Below are positions 25,738-34,767 of a stretch of 64,000 nucleotides of DNA, piece after piece. The translations under genes and the position numbers were made by a program. The notes beneath the pieces were generated by a model. It saw only the letters and a list, made by a program, of their open reading frames with translations. It was not told the DNA's origin and did not search any database. The number at the start of each line of letters is the position of its first letter. The first letter of the stretch is position 1. Where the stretch lies: contig JAFTGD010000006.1 of NCBI GenBank assembly GCA_017458065.1, forward strand, positions 45,748-109,747, read 5' to 3'. This DNA comes from Oscillospiraceae bacterium. GTDB lineage: Bacteria; Bacillota; Clostridia; Oscillospirales; Oscillospiraceae.

Positions 25738-26535
25738 ATGGCATCGAAGAACTGGAGAGAACGCCTGAACCTGAACGCCTTCACCGACGAGGCCCAGGAG
25801 GAGTATCTGCGCGCCAGGCGCCGCAGAGGCTTCAGCCGGCCGCTGATTTTCGTCGTTGTGGTCGTCGCGTCCATTTTTGTCCTGAGTCTTTTCTTCCGTG
25901 TGGAGGATATCCAAGTGGAGGGGAACACCCACTACACCGATGAGGAGATCATCCGCGCCATCGATATCGAGGAAGGGGACAACCTCTTCTTCTTCGACCG
26001 CTTCGCCGCCATCAGCCGCGTATTCTCCAAGCTTCCGTATATCGAAGAAGTCGCCCTGAAGCGCGCGCTGCCAAACCGCATCACCATCTCCGTACAGGAG
26101 AGCACGGCCCTGGCATACCTGATCCTCGGCGACGAGGAGTGGACCATGGACCATAACTGCAAGATCCTCGGCAAGGCGGCCGAGGGCGAGACGGTGCAGC
26201 TTGTCCCGATCGAGAACTTCAACCCCGGCACCCTCTTCATCGGCGAGCGCCTCACCGCGGCAAACGGCGATGAAAACCCCGTGGAGTACCTCAACGAGAT
26301 CCTCATCCAGATCGAGGGACGCAACATGATCGACCAGGTGGACCGGGTCGACTTTGAAAACGTCAACAGTCCCGAGGTCGTGATCAACGGCCGCTTCACC
26401 TTCGTGCTCGGCCGCTATGCCCAGACGAGCCAGAAGTTCGCCATGCTGGCGGGTGTCCTGCAGACACTGAAGGCCGGCGACGCCGGCGTCGTGGATCTGT
26501 CCGACGGGGTCAGGGCGGTGTTCAGCCCGAACTGA
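25738..26535 (+). CDS. ftsQ: Cell division protein FtsQ/DivIB
   Basis: FtsQ/DivIB is a bitopic divisome protein. The 265-residue chain has a basic cytoplasmic start of about 35 residues (LRARRRRGFSRP), one membrane span (LIFVVVVVASIFVLSLFF), a POTRA domain beginning FRVEDIQVEGNTHYTDEEII, and the FtsQ beta domain (LPNRITISVQESTALAYLI and onward). GGGAGAG precedes the ATG. It follows the hairpin chain, and no ftsL or division transpeptidase gene is nearby. Confidence 0.9.
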   Translation: MASKNWRERLNLNAFTDEAQEEYLRARRRRGFSRPLIFVVVVVASIFVLSLFFRVEDIQVEGNTHYTDEEIIRAIDIEEGDNLFFFDRFAAISRVFSKLPYIEEVALKRALPNRITISVQESTALAYLILGDEEWTMDHNCKILGKAAEGETVQLVPIENFNPGTLFIGERLTAANGDENPVEYLNEILIQIEGRNMIDQVDRVDFENVNSPEVVINGRFTFVLGRYAQTSQKFAMLAGVLQTLKAGDAGVVDLSDGVRAVFSPN

Positions 26536-26631
26536 CGGGATAGTCCGGAGCGGGGGAGCGCCCGCAGCACCGGAAACCGCCCGGGAGAGCGCCCTGTTCG
26601 GGACAGGCGGAAAATGGAACAGAGACAGAGT

Positions 26632-26671
26632 CTGCCGATTCGGTTTTTAACGCCGGACCGGCAGAATTTTG
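26632..26671 (+). terminator. Possible terminator of ftsQ
   Basis: Arms TCTGCCG and CGGCAGA (26632-26638 and 26660-26666) are followed by ATTTT. The loop of 21 bases is long. Just upstream are further GC-rich dyads (around 26553-26568). Confidence 0.45.
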
Positions 26672-26745
26672 ATTTAAAAAAGCGTTCTAAACAGAAAAAA
26701 TTACAAAGCGTTTACAAAAAAGTTGCCCGAAAATGAAAAAAACTA

Positions 26746-26774
26746 TTGACCTCTGAGGAAAAATGTAATATTAT
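26746..26774 (+). promoter_or_regulatory. ftsZ promoter
   Basis: TTGACC (26746-26751) and TATTAT (26769-26774) are 17 bases apart and lie 78 bases before the ftsZ ATG in a markedly AT-rich stretch. The 316-base gap between ftsQ and ftsZ thus holds a possible terminator and this promoter, and no gene. Confidence 0.6.
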
Positions 26775-26851
26775 AGGGGACACGAAGACAGAATTGTTAC
26801 ACGCTGTTTGCGTTATTGATTCAGCTTTGATACAGACAGGAGGCACAGGAT

Positions 26852-28060
26852 ATGGATTTCAAGGCCGAAGCTGGTCCCGAAAATGTCGTTACAATAAAAG
26901 TCGTTGGTGTCGGCGGCGCCGGCAACAATGTTGTCAACCGGATGGTGAAGGACGGCACTCAAGGGGTCGAGTTTATCGCGATCAACACCGATAAGCAGGC
27001 GCTTGCAATTTCCAATGCCGATCAGAAGATCCAGATCGGTGAAAAGATTACGAAAGGCCAGGGGGCCGGTTCCGATCCGGAGGTAGGCAGACGTGCCGCG
27101 GAAGAGAGCCGCAACGCTATCACCGCTGTACTGGAAGACACGGACATGGTCTTTATTACCGCCGGTATGGGCGGCGGCACCGGAACGGGTGCAGCCCCGA
27201 CTGTCGCGGATATCGCCAAGGAAGCCGGCATTCTGACGGTCGGCGTCGTTACCAAGCCCTTCAAGTTTGAAGGCAACCGCCGCATGGTTCAGGCCAACGC
27301 CGGTATTAAGGAACTGCTCGGCAAGGTGGATTCGCTCCTCATTATCCCGAACGACCGCCTGAAATATGCCACCGACCAGAAGGTCACCCTCGCAAACGCT
27401 TTTGAGATTGCCGATGACGTCCTCCGTCAGGCTGTGACCAGCATCTCTGACCTCATTAAGAACACCGGCTTTATTAACCTCGACTTTGCCGATGTCACCT
27501 GCATTATGAAGAATGCCGGCTACGCCCACATGGGCGTCGGCCATGCCGCCGGCAAGGGCAAGGCGGAAGAGGCCGCCCGCATCGCTGTTGCGAGCCCCCT
27601 GATGGAGACCTCCATCAACGGCGCCCACGGCGTGCTCATCAACATCACGGGTTCCTCCGACATGGGTCTGGAGGACGTGGAAGCGGCTGCGGATCTGGTC
27701 CAGGAGGCTGCCCATCCCGACGCCAACATCATCTTCGGCGCCAGCTTCGATGAGAGCATGCAGGATGAAATCCGCGTGACGGTGATCGCCACCGGCTTCG
27801 AAGAGGGCGCGGCCCAGGCCGCTGCCGCGGAGAGGGCCCGCAGGGCAGCCGCCGTGGAGCCCGTCAGCGTGGAGCCTGCGGCTCCGGCAGCGCCCGCCGC
27901 ATCCGGCGGCCCGTCTGTCCCGCCGGTCTTCAAGGTCAGCACCGGGATGAAGCCCGTGGTACCGGCGCCCGCGCCCGAGACGAAGGAAGAGGCTGTCGCC
28001 GATGAGGAGCCCGCAGAGGATCCCTTCGACAACATCTTCAAGATCTTCAACACCAAGTAA
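26852..28060 (+). CDS. ftsZ: Cell division GTPase FtsZ
   Basis: FtsZ polymerises into the cytokinetic ring. The 402-residue protein has the tubulin-like GTPase signature GGGTGTG at 107-113, [15 protein letters not shown] at 17-31, the T7 loop region [11 protein letters not shown], then a Pro/Ala/Glu-rich linker at about 325-385. It ends in [13 protein letters not shown], which stands where the C-terminal peptide that binds partners such as FtsA or SepF is expected. AGGAGG precedes the ATG. No ftsA is adjacent. Confidence 0.97.
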   Translation: MDFKAEAGPENVVTIKVVGVGGAGNNVVNRMVKDGTQGVEFIAINTDKQALAISNADQKIQIGEKITKGQGAGSDPEVGRRAAEESRNAITAVLEDTDMVFITAGMGGGTGTGAAPTVADIAKEAGILTVGVVTKPFKFEGNRRMVQANAGIKELLGKVDSLLIIPNDRLKYATDQKVTLANAFEIADDVLRQAVTSISDLIKNTGFINLDFADVTCIMKNAGYAHMGVGHAAGKGKAEEAARIAVASPLMETSINGAHGVLINITGSSDMGLEDVEAAADLVQEAAHPDANIIFGASFDESMQDEIRVTVIATGFEEGAAQAAAAERARRAAAVEPVSVEPAAPAAPAASGGPSVPPVFKVSTGMKPVVPAPAPETKEEAVADEEPAEDPFDNIFKIFNTK

Positions 28061-28104
28061 ATCCAGTGCAACCTCTTGGATGAGAGGCTGATACTTGCAA
28101 CATA

Positions 28105-28136
28105 TCAAAAGCTCCTCCCGTCGGAGGAGCTTTTGA
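28105..28136 (+). terminator. Terminator of ftsZ
   Basis: Perfect 14-base arms (28105-28118 and 28123-28136) enclose the tetraloop CGTC. The distal arm ends in TTTTGA, so the T run forms part of the stem. Confidence 0.88.
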
Positions 28137-28156
28137 TTACACCACACCTGATCCTG

Positions 28157-28996
28157 ATGGGAGAAACGGTTTTGAGACGTTTTTTTGCGCTGATCAAGCG
28201 CATCGTGTATTACTATAACGAAAAGCAGATTCCCATCGCGTCGGCGGCGCTGTGCTATTACATGATGATGTCGGTGTTCCCGCTGATTATCTGCCTGTAC
28301 ACGCTGCTCGGCAGCAAGTACGACGATGCGATGCGGATCCTTGCGTTTGTGGAGAGCTTCATCAGAAACGAGACCTCCGAAAGCATCCACGGCTTCCTCG
28401 CCTATGTGGAACGGAACCACAGCTCCGCCATGTTCTACGCGGGGATCACCGTTCTGCTGACTTCCGCCTCCGCCGCGATCCGCAGCATGGAAGTGACCAT
28501 CGGCCGGATGCAGGGGGGAGACCGCTATCCCGGCTTCGGCAGAATCGTCTTCAGCCTGGTCTTCGCTGTGGTCTTTCTGCTTGCAACCTGGTTTGCGATC
28601 TTTGTCATGTTCACAAGCCGGGACCTGATCGAGCTTGTCAACGCCTATATCCCCTTTGTGGATATCCGGGGCAGCTGGCTCTGGATCAAGTATCTGATGC
28701 TGGCCGGGATTCTGTTTCTGTTCCAGTGGGGGATCTACCGCTTCTGCCGCAAGAAGCGGGCCCGTTATCCCACCTGGCCCGGCGCCATCCTGGCGACTGT
28801 CGGTACGGTCGTGATGAGCCTGATCTTTTCCGCGTTTATCGCCGCGTCTGCGCGCTATTCTCTGGTCTACGGGTCGCTTGCCTCGGTGATCCTGCTGATG
28901 CTGTGGCTCTACTTCAGCTGTCAGGTGATCTACATCGGGGCTGCCTTTAACCTCGCGATCAGAGATGTCAGAAGAATGGAGTACAGTACAGTATGA
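28157..28996 (+). CDS. YihY/UPF0761-family inner membrane protein
   Basis: The protein has about 279 residues and six membrane spans: IPIASAALCYYMMMSVFPLII, the ITVLLTSASAAIRSME region, IVFSLVFAVVFLLATWF, YLMLAGILFLFQWGIYRF, and the conserved C-terminal SLVYGSLASVILLMLWLYFSCQVIYIGAAFN. This is the YihY family, once called RNase BN, although the nuclease activity was later assigned to another protein. The ATG at 28157 lacks a good ribosome site. A TTG at 28172 has GGGAG 8 bases upstream and may be the true start. It overlaps the next gene (ATGA). Confidence 0.85.
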   Translation: MGETVLRRFFALIKRIVYYYNEKQIPIASAALCYYMMMSVFPLIICLYTLLGSKYDDAMRILAFVESFIRNETSESIHGFLAYVERNHSSAMFYAGITVLLTSASAAIRSMEVTIGRMQGGDRYPGFGRIVFSLVFAVVFLLATWFAIFVMFTSRDLIELVNAYIPFVDIRGSWLWIKYLMLAGILFLFQWGIYRFCRKKRARYPTWPGAILATVGTVVMSLIFSAFIAASARYSLVYGSLASVILLMLWLYFSCQVIYIGAAFNLAIRDVRRMEYSTV

Positions 28997-29871
28997 AGAC
29001 GGACAACTGCATGTGGATCGCCGACGGATGGCGTGACTACGAGCTGATCGACTGCTCCCGAGGGGAAAAGCTGGAGCGCTGGGGGGATGTCTATCTGGTG
29101 AGACCGGACCCCCAGGCCATCTGGGACACCCCGAGGACCAACCCTCACTGGAAGACCCGCAACGCCCGCTACATCCGCAGCGAAAGCGGCGGCGGGAGCT
29201 GGGAGAAGGGCAGCATCCCCGAAGTATGGGAGATGCGCTATCAGGAGCTGCGCTTCCGCGTCAAGCCGATGAACTTCAAGCATACAGGGCTCTTCCCCGA
29301 GCAGGCGGCCAACTGGGACTGGGCCATGGAGAAGATCCGCTCCGCCGGACGGCCCGTCCGGGTGCTGAACCTCTTTGCCTATACCGGCGCCGCGACCGTC
29401 GCCTGCCTGAAGGCGGGGGCCGAGGTCTGCCACGTGGACGCCGCGAAGGGCATGGTCGCCTGGGCCAAGGAAAACGCCGCGGCGAGCGGCGTCAGCGCCG
29501 CGCCCGTGCGCTGGATCGTGGACGACTGCGCCAAGTTTGTCGAGCGGGAGATCCGCCGCGGCAGACGCTACGACGCCATCATCATGGACCCGCCCTCCTA
29601 CGGCCGCGGCCCGGGAGGGGAGATCTGGAAGCTGGAGCAGAACCTCTGGCCCTTTGTGTCGCTCTGCGCGGGTGTCCTGTCGGACACGCCGCTCTTCCTG
29701 CTGGTGAATTCCTACACCACAGGGCTCTCCGCGTCGGTCCTGAGCTATGTGACCGAGAGCGTCTTTCAAAAGCGCTATGGCGGCGAGGCCGAGTCCAGAG
29801 AGCTCTGCCTCCCGGTGACGGAGAGCGGACTCTGTTTGCCCTGCGGCGCCAGCTGCCGTTACGAATTCTGA
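28993..29871 (+). CDS. Class I SAM-dependent methyltransferase, RlmI/RlmK-like
   Basis: The 292-residue protein belongs to the family of 23S rRNA methyltransferases that includes RlmI and the RlmK half of RlmKL. It lacks a PUA domain but has a beta-rich N-terminal part, followed by FRVKPMNFKHTGLFPEQAAN, the SAM motif VLNLFAYTGAATVACLKAGA, VDAAKGMVAWAKENA, and the catalytic IIMDPPSYGRG near 200. The exact rRNA target is not shown by the sequence. It is coupled to the yihY-like gene by a 4-base overlap and ends at a bidirectional terminator. Confidence 0.85.
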   Translation: MKTDNCMWIADGWRDYELIDCSRGEKLERWGDVYLVRPDPQAIWDTPRTNPHWKTRNARYIRSESGGGSWEKGSIPEVWEMRYQELRFRVKPMNFKHTGLFPEQAANWDWAMEKIRSAGRPVRVLNLFAYTGAATVACLKAGAEVCHVDAAKGMVAWAKENAAASGVSAAPVRWIVDDCAKFVEREIRRGRRYDAIIMDPPSYGRGPGGEIWKLEQNLWPFVSLCAGVLSDTPLFLLVNSYTTGLSASVLSYVTESVFQKRYGGEAESRELCLPVTESGLCLPCGASCRYEF

Positions 29872-29932
29872 TCCGGGTATCTCATAAGCGCCCCGACTGC
29901 CGGACGGGAAGATCAATACCCGCAGTCAGCAA

Positions 29933-29960
29933 AGCACCCCGCCGAATCCGGCGGGGTGCT
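29933..29960. terminator. Bidirectional terminator between convergent methyltransferase genes
   Basis: Perfect 12-base arms (AGCACCCCGCCG and CGGCGGGGTGCT, sharing a short AATC loop) stand between the convergent stops at 29871 and 29995. Only weak T runs flank it on either side. Confidence 0.75.
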
Positions 29961-29994
29961 GCCATATTTTGTGGTGTTGTGTGGGTGCTGCCGG

Positions 29995-30711
29995 TCAGCC
30001 CAGGCCGCGCCGGCAACTGAGAAAAAGCCGGTTCTCGCGCTCCGTGACGGTAAAATCGGTAAAGCCGCGCTCTGTCAGCTGCGCGGAGAGCACCGCCGGG
30101 TCATGGGCGTATTCGATATGCTCCTCGCGGCTGCGCCGCCAGAGCCGCCCCTCCCGCGCAAAGAGGTCCATCCCGTAGACCAGCGCCGGCATCTCCGGGT
30201 CAAAGTCCGCCCGCCAGAGACAGAAGACCTCGTCGTCCTCGTCGACAAAGGTCTCGCCGTCCAGCGAGGCCAGGTAGTCCGGCGCGCGGAGGTCGAAGAG
30301 AAAGAGGCCGCCCGGCCGGATGAACAGGTGCAGCCGGCGGAACAGCTCGTCCAGCTTCTCCGGCGGGAGATAGTTGATCCCCTCCAGCGAGCAGAAAGCC
30401 GCATCCACCGTCCCGTAGAGGTCCAGTTCCGCAGCGTCCTGCAGCAGGAACAGGGGCGGCACCGGGAGGGCGGAGCATTTCTCCCTGGCTTCCATCAGCA
30501 TCTGTTCTGACGCGTCCACCGCGATCAGCTCGTAACCCCGCTTCGACATCTCAAGGCTCAGGCTCCCCGTCCCGCAGCAGAGGTCCAGCAGCAGACGGAA
30601 CTCCCCGGCGTCGGCGGTGAAGGCCTGCTCGTACCAGTCGGCAAAGCGGCTGTAGTCCACGTCGGCGGTCAGCCGGTCATAGAAGCCCGCAAGGGATTCG
30701 TAACAGCTCAT
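29995..30711 (-). CDS. Class I SAM-dependent methyltransferase
   Basis: The 238-residue protein is a standalone Rossmann methyltransferase: YESLAGFYDRLTADVDYSRF at the start, motif I LLLDLCCGTGSLSLEMSKRG near 40, VDASEQMLMEAREK, DAAFCSLEGINYL, and LHLFIRPGGLFLFDLR near 140. It resembles small-molecule or protein methyltransferases found in many Clostridia. The substrate cannot be told. It is the second gene of a minus-strand pair and overlaps the YerC-like regulator gene upstream by 4 bases. Confidence 0.85.
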   Translation of the reverse strand: MSCYESLAGFYDRLTADVDYSRFADWYEQAFTADAGEFRLLLDLCCGTGSLSLEMSKRGYELIAVDASEQMLMEAREKCSALPVPPLFLLQDAAELDLYGTVDAAFCSLEGINYLPPEKLDELFRRLHLFIRPGGLFLFDLRAPDYLASLDGETFVDEDDEVFCLWRADFDPEMPALVYGMDLFAREGRLWRRSREEHIEYAHDPAVLSAQLTERGFTDFTVTERENRLFLSCRRGLG

Positions 30712-31004
30712 TGATCTCCGTTCTCAAGGCGGGAGAAGATCAGGTCGTAGCCGCCGGCGCCGTACTGCAGCGTGCGGTTGACCCGGCTGATGGTGGCGCT
30801 GGAGGCGCCGGTCTCGGCCAGAATCTCGTTATAGATCTTCCCGTCATGCAGCCCCTTCGCAACCTGAAAACGCTGCTCCATGGCGGCCAGCTCGCTCATC
30901 GTGCAGAGATCCTCAAAAAAATCCAGGCATTCCTCGACCGAGCGGAGGGAGAGAATGGCCTCATAAAGTGCAGGATTGTGCTCGCGCTTGGAACGTGTAT
31001 TCAT
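30708..31004 (-). CDS. yerC: YerC/YecD-family TrpR-like regulator
   Basis: The 98-residue protein matches the YerC/YecD family, relatives of the Trp repressor: SVEECLDFFEDLCTMSELAA, then MEQRFQVAKGL, then IYNEILAETGASSATISRVN with the helix-turn-helix. The family's ligand and regulon are unknown. CGGAGG lies 5 bases before the ATG. It is the first gene of a coupled pair with the methyltransferase gene. Confidence 0.9.
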   Translation of the reverse strand: MNTRSKREHNPALYEAILSLRSVEECLDFFEDLCTMSELAAMEQRFQVAKGLHDGKIYNEILAETGASSATISRVNRTLQYGAGGYDLIFSRLENGDQ

Positions 31005-31034
31005 GTTTACCTCCGAAGTGAGTTCTTCCGTTGC

Positions 31035-31063
31035 ATTTTACTTCATTTCACTAAAAAAGTAAA
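31035..31063 (-). promoter_or_regulatory. Promoter of the yerC-methyltransferase pair
   Basis: On the minus strand TTTACT (plus 31058-31063) and TAAAAT (plus 31035-31040) are 17 bases apart, 31 bases upstream of the yerC start. Confidence 0.65.
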
Positions 31064-31084
31064 GAGCGGGAACGCTCCTTTTTG
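31064..31084 (+). terminator. Small hairpin with T run in the divergent gap
   Basis: GAGCG and CGCTC (31064-31068 and 31073-31077) form a short stem followed by CCTTTTT. It lies between divergent genes and upstream of the plus-strand promoter, so its role is unclear. The short stem keeps confidence low. Confidence 0.35.
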
Positions 31085-31116
31085 AAAGAATCGGTGCGAA
31101 GAAATGCCTGTGTTTG

Positions 31117-31145
31117 TTGACATGGGAAAGGCGATATGGTAAGAT
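31117..31145 (+). promoter_or_regulatory. Promoter of the alpha-galactosidase gene
   Basis: TTGACA (31117-31122) and TAAGAT (31140-31145) are spaced by 17 bases, 46 bases before the ATG. No clear operator dyad overlaps it. Confidence 0.68.
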
Positions 31146-31191
31146 GCGCTTTGCAAAAAATCCCAATGAAACATGAGAGGGAAATGACGCT

Positions 31192-33426
31192 ATGAGCATC
31201 CGTTTTGAACAGAAACAGGGGATCCTTACGCTCCTGACCGATCAGACCGCTTATCAGATGCAGATCGGCCCGCTGGGCTATCTGCTGCATACATATTACG
31301 GACGCCGCTGCGAGGGAAGCTTCGCCTATCTCCATCTGGAGCGCGACTGCGGCTTTTCACCGAATCCCTATGAGCTCTCCTACGCGAGGAGCTTCTCCAT
31401 GGACAACATGCCTCAGGAGTACAGCGGCTCCAACGCCGGCGATTTCCGCCTGGCCTCGGTGCTGGCGGAGACAGAGGATGGGATCCGCGGCGCGGACTTG
31501 CGTTATGTTAACCATGAGATCCGGAGAGGCAAGTACAGCCTGCAGGGCCTCCCGGCTGCTTTCGCCGCTGCCGGAGACGAGGACGCGGTCGAGACGCTCT
31601 CCGTCACGCTCCGCGATGCCGCAAGCGGGCTCGAGGCGGAGCTTCTCTACGGTGTGTATGAGAAACAGAACGTGATCACCCGCGCTGTCCGCTTCCGGAA
31701 TGCCGGGCAGAAGAAGGTCAAGCTTCGCAAGGCGGCTTCCGCCTGCCTGGATCTGCCCTTCGGCGAGTGGGACAGCATCAGCTTCCACGGGCGGCACGCC
31801 ATGGAGCGCATGCCGGACCGCGGGCCGGTCCGGAACGGCATTCAGACCGTCTCCTCCGGGCGCGGCGCCTCCAGCCACCAGCATAACCCCTTTGTGATCC
31901 TCTGCGAGCACGACGCGACGGAGGACCACGGTGAGTGCTACGGCCTGATGCTCTGCTATTCCGGCAATCACCGGATCGAGATCGAGCGGGATCAGACCGA
32001 CTCTGTCCGCGCGGTCGCCGGCATCGGCGGGGACGGCTTCTGCTGGAAGCTGGAGCCGGGCGAGAGCCTCGACACCCCCGAACTGCTGATGTGCTTCACC
32101 GCGGAGGGACTGGACGCCCTCTCCGGGACATATCACCGTTTTATCCGCCGCAGCCTCTGCCGCAGCCCCTGGAGCGGGAAAAAGCGCCCCGTTCTGCTCA
32201 ACAGCTGGGAAGCGGCGTATATGGACATCAATGAGGACCGTATTCTGCAGCTGGCCCGCGACGCGAAGAAGCTGGGGGTCGAGATGCTGGTGCTGGACGA
32301 CGGCTGGTTCGGCTCGCGTAATGACGACCACCGCGCCCTCGGCGACTGGACGCCCAACCTTGAGAAGCTTCCGCACGGCCTGGACGGACTGATCCGCCGG
32401 GTGAATGACGAGGGGCTGAAGTTCGGCCTCTGGATCGAGCCCGAGATGGTGAGCGAGAACTCGGATCTTTATCGGGCGCATCCGGACTGGGTCCTGGCGG
32501 TGCCTGGACGGAAGCCCGCCATCGGCCGAAGCCAGATGGTGCTGGACCTCTCCCGGGATGAGGTCGCCGACTGGATGTACGAGACCGTGGCCAGGCTCCT
32601 GCGGGAAAATCACATCGAGTATATCAAGTGGGATATGAACCGCAGTATCACCGATGTCTACAGCGCTTTGCTGCCTGCCGACCGGCAGGGCGAGGTCTCA
32701 CACCGCTATATGCTGGGGCTCTACCGTGTGATGGACCGGCTGGTCAGCGAGTTCCCGCAGGTGCTCTTTGAGGGCTGCGCCGGAGGCGGCGGGCGCTTCG
32801 ACGCAGGGATCCTGGCCTACTTCCCGCAGATCTGGTGCAGTGACAACACCGACGCCGTTGCCCGGCTTCTCATCCAGCAGGGGACGTCCTACGGCTATCC
32901 CGCCTCCGCGTTGGGGGCGCATGTCTCCGCCAGTCCCAACCACCAGACCGGGCGCTCTACGCCCTTCGGAACCAGGGCGGCGGTGGCCATGGCAGGGACC
33001 TTCGGCTACGAGCTGGACCCCGCAAAGCTCTCCCCGGAGGAACAGGCGGAGGTCACCCAGCAGATCGGCCGCTTCCACGAGGTCGAGGAGCTGGTACGGG
33101 AAGGGGACTACCACCGGCTGACCGGCGCGGAGAATAACCGATACACGGCCTGGCAGTTTGTGAGCGAAGACAGGAACGAGAGCCTCTTCACCCTGGTCCT
33201 GACCGAGCCGGAAGGAAACCCACGCCCGCTGCATCTGCGCCTGAAGGGACTGGATCCCGAGCGGGCGTACCGCGTGGTGTGGGCCGAGTACGCAGGATGC
33301 CGCTACCGCGAGGAGATGAAGCTGCCGGCGCCCATCTCCGGCGCAGCGCTGATGTACGGCGGAATCACCGTACCGCGCATCTATGGCGATTACCCCTCGG
33401 TGCAGGCGCTGTTCCGAGCGGTCTGA
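31192..33426 (+). CDS. GH36 alpha-galactosidase
   Basis: The enzyme removes terminal alpha-1,6-galactose from raffinose-type sugars and galactomannan fragments. At 744 residues it has the GH36 layout: a beta-sandwich N-terminal domain, then a TIM barrel with MLVLDDGWFGSRNDDHRALGD at 365-385 and GLWIEPEMV at 412-420. The nucleophile is Asp481 in KWDMNRS, and the acid/base is in CSDNTDA (Asp551). A C-terminal beta domain completes it. There is no signal peptide, so it acts in the cytoplasm on imported oligosaccharides. It is a single gene without an adjacent sugar transporter. Confidence 0.93.
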   Translation: MSIRFEQKQGILTLLTDQTAYQMQIGPLGYLLHTYYGRRCEGSFAYLHLERDCGFSPNPYELSYARSFSMDNMPQEYSGSNAGDFRLASVLAETEDGIRGADLRYVNHEIRRGKYSLQGLPAAFAAAGDEDAVETLSVTLRDAASGLEAELLYGVYEKQNVITRAVRFRNAGQKKVKLRKAASACLDLPFGEWDSISFHGRHAMERMPDRGPVRNGIQTVSSGRGASSHQHNPFVILCEHDATEDHGECYGLMLCYSGNHRIEIERDQTDSVRAVAGIGGDGFCWKLEPGESLDTPELLMCFTAEGLDALSGTYHRFIRRSLCRSPWSGKKRPVLLNSWEAAYMDINEDRILQLARDAKKLGVEMLVLDDGWFGSRNDDHRALGDWTPNLEKLPHGLDGLIRRVNDEGLKFGLWIEPEMVSENSDLYRAHPDWVLAVPGRKPAIGRSQMVLDLSRDEVADWMYETVARLLRENHIEYIKWDMNRSITDVYSALLPADRQGEVSHRYMLGLYRVMDRLVSEFPQVLFEGCAGGGGRFDAGILAYFPQIWCSDNTDAVARLLIQQGTSYGYPASALGAHVSASPNHQTGRSTPFGTRAAVAMAGTFGYELDPAKLSPEEQAEVTQQIGRFHEVEELVREGDYHRLTGAENNRYTAWQFVSEDRNESLFTLVLTEPEGNPRPLHLRLKGLDPERAYRVVWAEYAGCRYREEMKLPAPISGAALMYGGITVPRIYGDYPSVQALFRAV

Positions 33427-33460
33427 AAGCGGAAAACAGCGGAAACGGAGAAAGAAATTC

Positions 33461-33489
33461 TTTACTTCTCTGCCGTGTGAATGTATAAT
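33461..33489 (+). promoter_or_regulatory. Promoter of the CofE-like gene
   Basis: TTTACT (33461-33466) and a perfect TATAAT (33484-33489) are 17 bases apart, 47 bases before the gene. Confidence 0.68.
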
Positions 33490-33536
33490 ACCAGCGTAAA
33501 ATTCGAGCCATCTGGCTAAAGGAGCAATATAGAAGT

Positions 33537-34730
33537 ATGAGAACTGTTGGAACTGTTGTGCGCGGCGTGCGCGCACCTATTATCCGTCAGGGTGATGATA
33601 TCGCGAAGATCGTGTCCGATTCCGTACAGGCTGCCTGGCAGGAAGCCGGCTTCCTGCCCTGCGACCGCGATGTCGTCGCGGTGACGGAGTCCGTGGTGGC
33701 CCGCGCTCAGGGAAACTATGCCTCTGTCGGGCAGATCGCCAAGGATGTCCGCTTAAAGACCGGCGGCGGTACGGTGGGCGTGGCGTTCCCCATTCTCAGC
33801 CGCAACCGCTTCTCGCTGTTGCTGCGCGGCATGGCCGCCGGCTGTGAGAAGATCGTCCTGCTCCTCTCCTATCCCTCCGATGAGGTGGGCAACCACCTGG
33901 TCGACTGGGATCTGCTGGACGAGGCGGGGGTCGATCCCTACGCGGACGTGCTGACGCTGGAGCAGTTCCGGCAGAACTTTGGCCATATTGTCCATCCCTT
34001 TACCGGCGTGGATTATATCGACTTCTATTCCGATCTGATCCACGGCGAGGGCTGCGAGGTCGAGGTCCTCTTCGGCAACAAGGTCACGACCCTGCTGGAT
34101 TACACCGACACCGTCATCACCTGCGATATCCACACCCGCGAGCGCTCCAAGCGCCTGCTCCGGAACGCCGGTGCAAAGACCGTCCTGGGTCTGGATGATA
34201 TCCTGAACGCCCCTGTGGACGGCAGCGGCTGCAATGAGACCTACGGTCTGCTGGGCTCCAACAAGGCGACGGAAGACACCGTCAAGCTCTTCCCCCGGGA
34301 CTGCACTGCGGTTGCCGAAGCGATCAGCCGCTATCTCAGTGAAGCCTCCGGCAAGCGCATCGAGGCGATGGTCTACGGCGACGGCGCATTCAAGGATCCT
34401 GTCGGCAAGATCTGGGAGCTGGCCGACCCGGTAGTCTCTCCGGGCTACACTGCGGGTCTCGTCGGCACCCCGAACGAGCTCAAGCTCAAGTATCTCGCGG
34501 ACAACGAATTCGGCAGCCTCTCCGGCGACGAGCTGCGCTCCGCCATCGAGGCCAAGATCCGCGCCAAGACCGGCGACAGCCTCGTGGGCAACATGGTCTC
34601 CGAAGGGACCACGCCCCGCCGCCTCACCGACCTGATCGGCTCGCTCTGCGATCTGACCTCCGGTTCCGGCGACAAGGGCACGCCCATTGTTTACATCCAG
34701 GGTTATTTCGACAACTATACCAACGAATAA
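33537..34730 (+). CDS. CofE-like (coenzyme F420-0:L-glutamate ligase family) protein
   Basis: The 397-residue protein belongs to the family of F420-0:gamma-glutamyl ligases, which add glutamate to F420-0 in methanogens and actinobacteria. Visible motifs include VVAVTESVVARAQGNY near 46, NRFSLLLRGMAAGCEKIVLL near 88, PFTGVDYIDFY, and TSGSGDKGTPIVYIQGYFDN at the end. It is longer than archaeal CofE (about 250 residues). No other F420 biosynthesis gene is present, and Clostridia of this type are not known to make F420, so the real substrate is probably another glutamyl or amino-acid acceptor. It has its own promoter and ends at the hairpin at 34768. Confidence 0.8.
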   Translation: MRTVGTVVRGVRAPIIRQGDDIAKIVSDSVQAAWQEAGFLPCDRDVVAVTESVVARAQGNYASVGQIAKDVRLKTGGGTVGVAFPILSRNRFSLLLRGMAAGCEKIVLLLSYPSDEVGNHLVDWDLLDEAGVDPYADVLTLEQFRQNFGHIVHPFTGVDYIDFYSDLIHGEGCEVEVLFGNKVTTLLDYTDTVITCDIHTRERSKRLLRNAGAKTVLGLDDILNAPVDGSGCNETYGLLGSNKATEDTVKLFPRDCTAVAEAISRYLSEASGKRIEAMVYGDGAFKDPVGKIWELADPVVSPGYTAGLVGTPNELKLKYLADNEFGSLSGDELRSAIEAKIRAKTGDSLVGNMVSEGTTPRRLTDLIGSLCDLTSGSGDKGTPIVYIQGYFDNYTNE

Positions 34731-34767
34731 TCTGAGGGAAAATAAAACGAACCTGCGCTTTTCACTC

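Noticed and set aside
25542-25943. Plus-strand frame starting in the murG-ftsQ gap
   Set aside because: It translates the hairpin chain and then runs out of frame through ftsQ. No ribosome site.
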